From Sialis fuliginosa (lineage: Eukaryota; Arthropoda; Insecta; Megaloptera; Sialidae): DNA of 64,000 nt. Below the pieces are notes generated by a model. The model did not search any database, had not been told where the DNA came from, and was given only the letters and a program-made list of their open reading frames with translations. The DNA lies in NCBI GenBank assembly GCA_961205875.1, contig OY540810.1:12586001-12650000 (forward strand), written 5' to 3'. A program made the translations under genes and the position numbers. Below are positions 57,597 to 64,000 of the stretch, in pieces (the first letter of the stretch is position 1; each line of letters starts with the position of its first letter).

Positions 57597-58626
57597 AAGG
57601 TCCCGGTTGAGGTTCGTCCGTATCTGGACGTATTGGGATGGCATATCCCCATCAGGGGATGGTGATGAATCGTCGACGTCTTATGCCCACAAGTCATCCT
57701 CCATTTCGACATCGGGCAGATCGTCGCCTTCTGGGATGTCTACTTCTGCAACATCAGGTATATTGTCACAAGAGGCCCCGCTGCAGTGCCTGCAGACTGA
57801 TGAGCATTTTAATCCTGCCTTCCTGAAGCTGCACGCGTTCCCACAACCCTTCGTGCAGCCACAAGAAATCATCCGCAAGAGGTGTTGTGGGGCTGCATCT
57901 CTGGTCATCATTTTGGGGTTGAGGCCTTGTGGCGTGGATATCCACCCCCAGGAGAGGGGGTTCAGTGTGACTCCCAGCCACGCCTGTACTTTTAAGAAGA
58001 TTGTACATGAGAACAGAAAATGATGAATGATATGTAACTGATGCAAGGACAAATTTTTACCTGATGGTATGTCCGCAAGGAGTGAAATCGAGCAGAGTCT
58101 CGTGTAGGAGGTAACCTGGCTAGATTGAAGCTGGTTTTCGTCGCAGCCCTGGTGAATAGTTGGTACCGCAGCTCGTCAAAGTTATGGGTGTTGGGGTTGC
58201 CTCCGTATAGAGCAATTATGACTCGCTCTCCTGCTGCTGCTATCTCGTCAGGTGTAGAGTTGGTGTCGAGAAAAATCGCAGCTTGCTTTTCAACGTCCGG
58301 ATTTTTTTCGACTATGGACATCATTTGCATCTTCCCTAAGTCAAAGAAGCAGGATGTCGAGTCACAACCCTAAAGGCATGGATGAAGAGGATTTTGAAGA
58401 AGCGATGCTGGAATACATGACATCTGATGCTTTGCCTCTTTCACATTTATTGTAAAAAATTTCACGTTGGTTTGAGATCGCAGTAAGGATGATCAGCAAG
58501 TCAATGTCCTCACCAACGACTACCACTATATCATAGGTGGAGGCAGCAGTAACAGCTGTAGTGATGATGAGTCTATCAGCATCTTCCTCTGCTTGGAGTA
58601 CTTAGGCATGAAATTTTGGCTTTATA
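57597..58626 (-). pseudogene. Academ-type protein remnant: XPG-like nuclease part plus Cys8 finger
   Basis: Reading the - strand from 58626: QAEEDADRLIITTAV and VVVVGEDIDLLIILTA look like the acidic blocks of FEN1/XPG (PIN-fold) nucleases. GCDSTSCFFDLGKMQMM follows after a frame change, then a helical stretch ending LPPTRDSARFHSLRTYHQ. A probable short intron (about 57984-58060, GTAAAA donor) leads to AWLGVTLNPLSWGW and a Cys-rich block from CGCTKGC to CSGASC with eight Cys. A tail reading DEPQPGPFKRAKL near 57600 is in another frame. The upstream part of the protein is missing, so the copy cannot be autonomous. The family pattern is one I know from many arthropod repeats; the Academ name is an inference. 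Confidence 0.65.
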
Positions 58627-58679
58627 GTTCATCACCATTCCATATAATATTTAAAATGTTCTGTTGTATTATAACTATT

Positions 58680-58705
58680 TAATAATAATAATAATAATAA
58701 TAAAT
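58680..58705. repeat. AAT microsatellite
   Basis: About eight AAT units lie inside the Academ-like element. Confidence 0.8.
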
Positions 58706-59429
58706 AGTGTATGCCAATAATAATAAATTAAATTCTAAGTTTATCTAAGAAGACAAAAATTAAAACTTTACCAATTTATTTAATCTTAATCTAATATTAC
58801 GTGACGACGATGTTGGCATGTTTTCATTATCAGAGATAATTGTGAACGACTCACTAGAAGAGATCCTGGAAGATCCTGGAATGATCAACTCTATATTTAA
58901 TGCTGTCTCTGTAACCGTGGTAATGTAGCAAAATAGACAAGATGGCAGAGCACTGGGGACCAGTTGCTAGGTTCCGATTCGTGACTTCACACGAGCAATA
59001 CTAGCACACTCCGTCGGAGGTAATTGGAACCTCATCCCGCTAGAGTTATTCGAGTGATGTCTAAAATATTGCAAAAAATTGCGAAGTTCGAAAAAAATGA
59101 TAAACTTTGAAAGGCTTAATCTCGGAAACTATTGGGTCTACAGAGACAATTCTAGTATCATGTTGTAGCAAATTTAGTCTACTTTAAAAACGTTCTAAAA
59201 AAGTTTTTTCAAAAACTAGTCCTTTAGGGTTATAATCGCCAAAATTTGAAAAAATAACGATTTTTTCGCGGTTTTTTCGATTTTTGACAAAGTTGCGTTC
59301 GGCGCTCGAGGTCACAAACTTGGATTATTCATTAGGCCAACATCATAAACAAGTCTGCAAAAAATCAGAACTACCGGATTTAACGCATACTACCCCATAC
59401 ATTCAGGCGACAAAGTTACTGGACTATTA

Positions 59430-60952
59430 TGTTAGAACTTTAGATTAGGAAGGACTATGGAGGCATAACAACCAATACTAGTCCGTATAAGAAACTGTTA
59501 CCAAAACTTGATGGCGGCCATCTTTAATCGCATTTAATTCCCATGATTATATGGCAATTATATCCCAGAGGCGTCAGTTGAAAATGTTTTAAATTACAAT
59601 TGAATTTGTTCTGTAAGAAAGATGATGGATGCAAACAGACGTTTCTCTATTAATGATTTATCACTTAAGAAGGTTGTAAATAAGAACCAAATCTAATAAT
59701 TGTTTTATATCAAAGATTAATATTATTGAAATTTAATTCTTTTTTTTAATTTTTACCACGTCGTTATAAAAGTATAAAATTTTGAAAATTGTCATTTTAG
59801 TATTATATGGCCAGTATAGGGAAACGAAGCGCGTTGAAAAATAATTTAAATAACTCGGAAAACAATTGCTGTCATATCAACAAAATTAAAAACACTTTAA
59901 CCGCATCGTTTTTTTGTAATATTAATAATTAATTTTTGGTAACAGAATCACAAATGATTTTTACTAAAATCGAATCATAGTTATAAGTTTGGCAACGTTG
60001 TTCGATATTTGCTTGAATGTGTATGCACGTGTAAACCTACACTATCTGTGTAGTGGTGTAGAGCTATGTTAAGAGTTGAGCGCGAAATTAAAAAAAAAAT
60101 AGTAAATTAAAATTAAAAAATCAATTTAAGTTTGTATCACTTTTTGTACTAGAGTCAAATGAGCGATTGAGAGCATCATTTATAAACTTTTTTTTTAAAT
60201 AATCAAACATATTATAAACAAAAAAAATGCCTAACATGATCTAAATGTACTATTAAATTTTGTATACATCAAATACAAACTTTTTCATACTTACATTAAT
60301 TTTCTAATTAACGCTATATAAAATATTTATTATTCATTAATTGTATAGTTCAAAACAATTGATATTTATTTTAAAATCCGAATGACTCTTGAAGCGATTT
60401 TTTGTGGAGCAATATGGTAACAATACTATAGGTAATGTGTTATAAGTCCTATATCTTTCCTTGTTTAAGGTTAGAACATTTATTCTAAAAACAATAAAAT
60501 TAGATATTGATTTATTAAAAAATAAATATAATATTTATACATAGGTACTTATAATATGTTTTCCATAAATTTTATACATGTGGGTACAGGGCCCCATACT
60601 GGAATTTGTTAGCGGGCCCCTCAAAAAAATTTTTTCCATTAAGTTAAAATGACTTTATTTAGGTCTTTCAATTAAAAAGTTTACTTTTAATCAATTAATT
60701 TTTTTGGCCCACCACAATAATATGTATTCTCTATAACTTTTATCTAATACATATTTTTTTTAATTCACTCTCAGTATTACTTATAAGAAAATCCATTGCA
60801 ACTTTTTTTATTGCTCTTTACTTTTTAATTAAAAAGATTTCCTTTCCATACTGTAAGGGGAAAGGGGAGGGGGGCTTCTGCTATCCTCCCTAAAAAACAA
60901 TCAATTTTTTGATGAAACATATACAATAATATATTAAATAGAAAATATAAAA
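59430..60952. other. Gene-free region between the Academ-like element and H2.0
   Basis: The first plausible AATAAA on the + strand after the membrane-protein stop, outside the element, is near 60495. The CACTCTCAGTATTACTTATA repeat recurs at about 60770. No other gene is recognised. Confidence 0.4.
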
Positions 60953-63177
60953 TTAGTCATTATTTTTTCCATTTTCCTCTAACAGTTCATCAATATGACG
61001 AGTATTGGAGTCAGGAAGCTGTGAATTCGATGGTCCATTTGAATGTCGCCACTTCATTCTTCTATTCTGGAACCACACTTTCACTTGCGCATCTGTTAAA
61101 CCCAAAGTAGCAGCTAATTGCCTTCTATCTGGTTTTGTTATATATTTTTGTAACTGAAACCGTTTCTCTAACCCTTTTCGTTGTAAATTACTAAAAACTG
61201 CTCTGGACCAAGATCTTTTACGTTTCGGTACCACTGATTGTGTTTTTTGATCGATTTGGTATACTGGTGATTGTGACTGCGATAGACGAATACCTAGAAC
61301 GAGATATAAATATAGTGATTTGCAAGTCAGTGTTTTTTTAAGCCTTATTTCCAAAATAACGAATTTTTAGAAAAAATGTTTTAGACGGAAGATTCCTGGT
61401 TTCGAGGGCGCTAAATTATGGGGTAACCTTAGAAAAATCACCTTGATGGGTTTTCCGGTTCAAGTTTTCTTTTTCAAATCGGGTAGTATTTAAGTGCGCA
61501 GTATTTTATATATGAGCATTAAATACATATATTGTATTTGAACAATAATAACATTTAGAATTCTGAGTATTATACTAAACATAAAATGTAACAGTAAACA
61601 TTTTTTTTTAGCAATGTTCCATTACCAATTGTACTAATTGTAACACAGTTGGCATCTTTGACCGTACAAAATAATTTATGGGGAAAAATAAGTAACTTTT
61701 GTCTCAAAAGTTTTTTCTGAAAATGTAATTTTTTATGATATGTAGCAAAACGAACATACATTACTTGATTTCTAATAATAATTTTTCTCGAAAACTATTA
61801 ATTTTTAAAATCATTGCAAGAAGAAAAAGTACATAGATTTAAGCCAGGAATCTCGGAGATTTTTTTTATTATTTTTTTCAAAATTTATAATCAATATGAA
61901 TTAAGTTTTAAGCTTTAAAAGGTTTATTAATTTAATAGATCTGACAATGAGTTAAAATTTTATAAAAAAAACCTCAATGCTACCCTATTATATTTATAAA
62001 TAGAGATAAGATTTTCATGTTACTTTTTACCACAGAAACCTCCCAGAGAGTGTCGAATCATTGTTTATGAATTATGTAGACTATTAAGACTATTACAGTA
62101 GTTCTTAAACTAGGGTCCGTGAAACATGTTTGGCATAAATTAAAGTACTTTTACATATCTATTTACCATTGATTAATTAGTATCAAACGACCTTTGTTTT
62201 TCTATCTGGGGGAGAGGTTCCCTGAAAAATAATTCTTCAAAAGGGGGTTTTCCAGTTAATTATTAATATAATATTAAAAAAGTAAGTATACCTGATCTTG
62301 CAGGAATTGGTCTAATTGGACTAGGTATATGTATTCTAAAGCCAGTAGTTGTCTTAGACGGTTCACAGTTTCTATAAGATTGGTAATCTGTAAATTAATT
62401 AATTTAAATACATAATGTTTAATAGTATTAAGAATATTAAATATTATAGCTCAAGGGAGCAACATTGTAAAAAAAATTTAAAAACAACACGTAGGGCGTA
62501 GTGGTCCATTCGCCTCCCACTCTTGTAGATACCATTAAATAATTCAATAAAATAATTTTGTTAAACGTAATATCTACTAAAATGGTTTTGGATATAATTC
62601 GTTTATTTTTTAAAGAAATATTGAAATAATAAAAAACTTTTTAAGAATAATAATAATAATTAAATTAACAGTTTTTGAAGTCGATTTTATTTTTTTATTT
62701 CTTAAAAAGTTTTTATTGGCCGACTTCACAAACTGTTAAATTTCATTATTATATACTTTTCAGTATTTTAGTTTTATTTTTTTTATTTTTTTCATAAAAT
62801 TTTATTTTTCCCTTTTGAAGTCCATGGTCAAATTCTGAGAAAATTTATATGGGATTACCTCCAGATTATATAAATCATCCAATAGGTGTATATCTATCGG
62901 AGTTATGCCCTCATTTGAAATCGGTTAAAAAATAAATCAAAGTAGGAAGCAAAAGTTATTTTAACGATATAACATATTTATACTCACATGAAGGAAAATC
63001 AATAGTAATATGCGAAAACCTTCCTTTCGAACAAATTTCATCTGAAAGTATTCTATCTACACCAAATTTTAAATCTTTATTATTATTACAATTCAATGTT
63101 TCGTTTGTATTATTTAAATTAGTTTTTGACATATCCATTTTTATAATATTTGCATACGCGTATGCTTTCATAATCAT
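60953..63177 (-). CDS. H2.0: H2.0/HLX-class homeobox transcription factor
   Basis: Exons 63177-62988, 62387-62292 and 61293-60953 join in phase 1 to give 208 residues. The ATG is the first in frame; a TAA lies two codons upstream. Residues 38-45 (FGVDRILS) are an EH1 motif, which recruits Groucho-type co-repressors. Exon 2 is Pro-rich ([17 protein letters not shown]). The homeodomain (about 122-181) contains [19 protein letters not shown] and [14 protein letters not shown], with Gln50 and Asn51 in place; it is nearly identical to H2.0/HLX members. These proteins act in visceral mesoderm or muscle in animals. The protein is short compared with the fly and human members (about 400-490 residues), because low-complexity regions are missing or further exons escaped notice. 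Intron 2 holds a degraded palindromic MITE. Confidence 0.92.
61310..61870. mobile_element. Degraded palindromic MITE in H2.0 intron 2
   Basis: It shares CCAAAATAACGAATTTTTAG-like text, TGGTTTCGAGGGCGCTAAAT and TTTTTTATGATATGTAGCAA with the element at 17577-18250. It begins about 15 bases from the splice acceptor of the homeodomain exon. Confidence 0.5.
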
Positions 63178-63735
63178 ATCTTATATAACGTAATATTTAA
63201 TTAAACGTAAAATAAGTATATTGCATTTAAAAGCATTTGTTGTATTATATTTCAAAACATAATTAAAATTAATGAATTTAAATTATTATAATATCTATAA
63301 CTAAAATAATAAGTAAACGTACTTTTTTACTAAAATAATAAAAACTATATGATTTATTTTGAAAGAATACATATAATAAGTAAAGACGTGCCTCAAATTA
63401 AGTCTAAATCGTTACTAATTGTATTGTAACATTCTTAACCAGTCTTTTGGCCAATGTTTACAATAGAACAAATTTGTTTATGTATTCCCATATAGTTTAT
63501 AATCCTTAAAATGAATATGGATTACAATAAAACAGTGGCGTTCGTAGTATCTTAATAAATAAATATTTTTTCACTTTTATTACATTTAGAAGTAGGATTA
63601 AGGTTAAAATATGTTTTATTTTATAATATAATATTAAATAATTGTTGAATTAGTAGAAATCATAAAAATCTAATGCTCGTTTAGTCATTTTAGGGAATAA
63701 GTACAATAGGTTCTCTTTTTATGCGGTAGTTAAAT
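63178..63735. other. H2.0 upstream region
   Basis: The region is very AT-rich and no clear TATA box or binding site can be read. It probably contains the H2.0 5' UTR and promoter. Confidence 0.3.
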
Positions 63736-63739
63736 AAAA

Positions 63740-64000
63740 CGGCCAAGTGCGTGTTGAGCACGCATTCAATAGGGTTCCGTAGTTATTCTCACTACGGTTT
63801 ATAAAGAAGAGTTATTTCAAAATTTCAAAACTATTTTTGCTAATTTTAATTTTCATTGAAAGTACTAATTAAAAGCTACATTCTGGATTTTTTTTTTAAT
63901 TTTTTGCATCGATAGTTTAGAAATTAGAGTGGAGACGCTCTGATAACAACATTGAAAAGCAAATATATCGTGATTAAGGGTTAAAATCAAAAGGACCTTA
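63740..64000. repeat. Dispersed repeat (copy B), cut by the window edge
   Basis: From GCCAAGTGCGTGTTGAGCAC and GGGTTCCGTAGTTATTCTCA onward it matches, inverted, the repeat in the Rrp5 intron (600-1075). It runs past position 64000. Confidence 0.6.

Larger units (their letters stand above)
57036..59426. mobile_element. Academ-like DNA transposon, internally reduced
   Basis: Terminal inverted repeats of roughly 340 bp (57036-57377 and about 59080-59426; ends TAGTCCAGTAACTTT) are flanked by TTA on both sides (57033-57035, 59427-59429). The interior carries - strand coding remnants of a nuclease/Cys8 protein. A 3-bp duplication plus XPG-type nuclease and Cys8 finger fits what I recall of the Academ superfamily. 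At 2.4 kb it lacks most of an autonomous protein. Confidence 0.65.

Noticed and set aside
57607-58023. 138-residue + strand frame over the Academ-like element
   Set aside because: It is the antisense shadow of the Cys8/nuclease remnant on the - strand.

Overview
The window looks like a piece of an insect nuclear genome. It is AT-rich and gene-poor, its genes are split by GT-AG introns, and it is crowded with short DNA-transposon derivatives. The species cannot be named from the sequence; a hemipteran-like insect is only a guess. No rRNA, tRNA, CRISPR array or LTR/virus-like element was recognised.

Left end (1-12.3 kb). The last four exons of the ribosome-biogenesis factor Rrp5 (PDCD11) run on the + strand to a stop at 3260-3262. 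They converge on a tandem pair of C2H2 zinc-finger genes on the - strand (4.1-6.6 kb and 8.5-12.2 kb). Both zinc-finger genes have the same three-exon plan with all splice phases 0. One has 7 good fingers and the other 14. Their introns act as mutual empty-site controls for several young transposon insertions.

Middle (12.3-53 kb). This is a desert of palindromic, miniature and nested DNA transposons: pogo-like, hAT-like and piggyBac-like elements, a 6-bp-duplication family, and a family ending in TAAGGTACTGGCACCAG. There is also a mariner fossil and several LINE-type 3' tails. A clear coding exon lies at 24344-24865 on the - strand. A phase-compatible first exon with a good start context lies at 50699-50767, just below a GC-rich promoter-like stretch, which implies a 25.8-kb intron.

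Right end (53-64 kb). A three-exon + strand gene (53071-56972) encodes a small protein of 178 residues with one membrane segment. It is head to head with the previous gene and has a 2.2-kb perfect-looking palindrome in intron 1. A 2.4-kb Academ-like DNA transposon with long terminal inverted repeats and a TTA duplication sits only about 60 bp after its stop codon. Last comes the homeobox gene H2.0/HLX on the - strand (three exons, 60953-63177), with an EH1 repressor motif and a typical H2.0 homeodomain.

The genes do not form a pathway: a housekeeping nucleolar factor, a fast-evolving finger pair, two unrecognised insect-type proteins and a developmental repressor are neighbours. The liveliest material is the transposon record and the finger-gene duplication.
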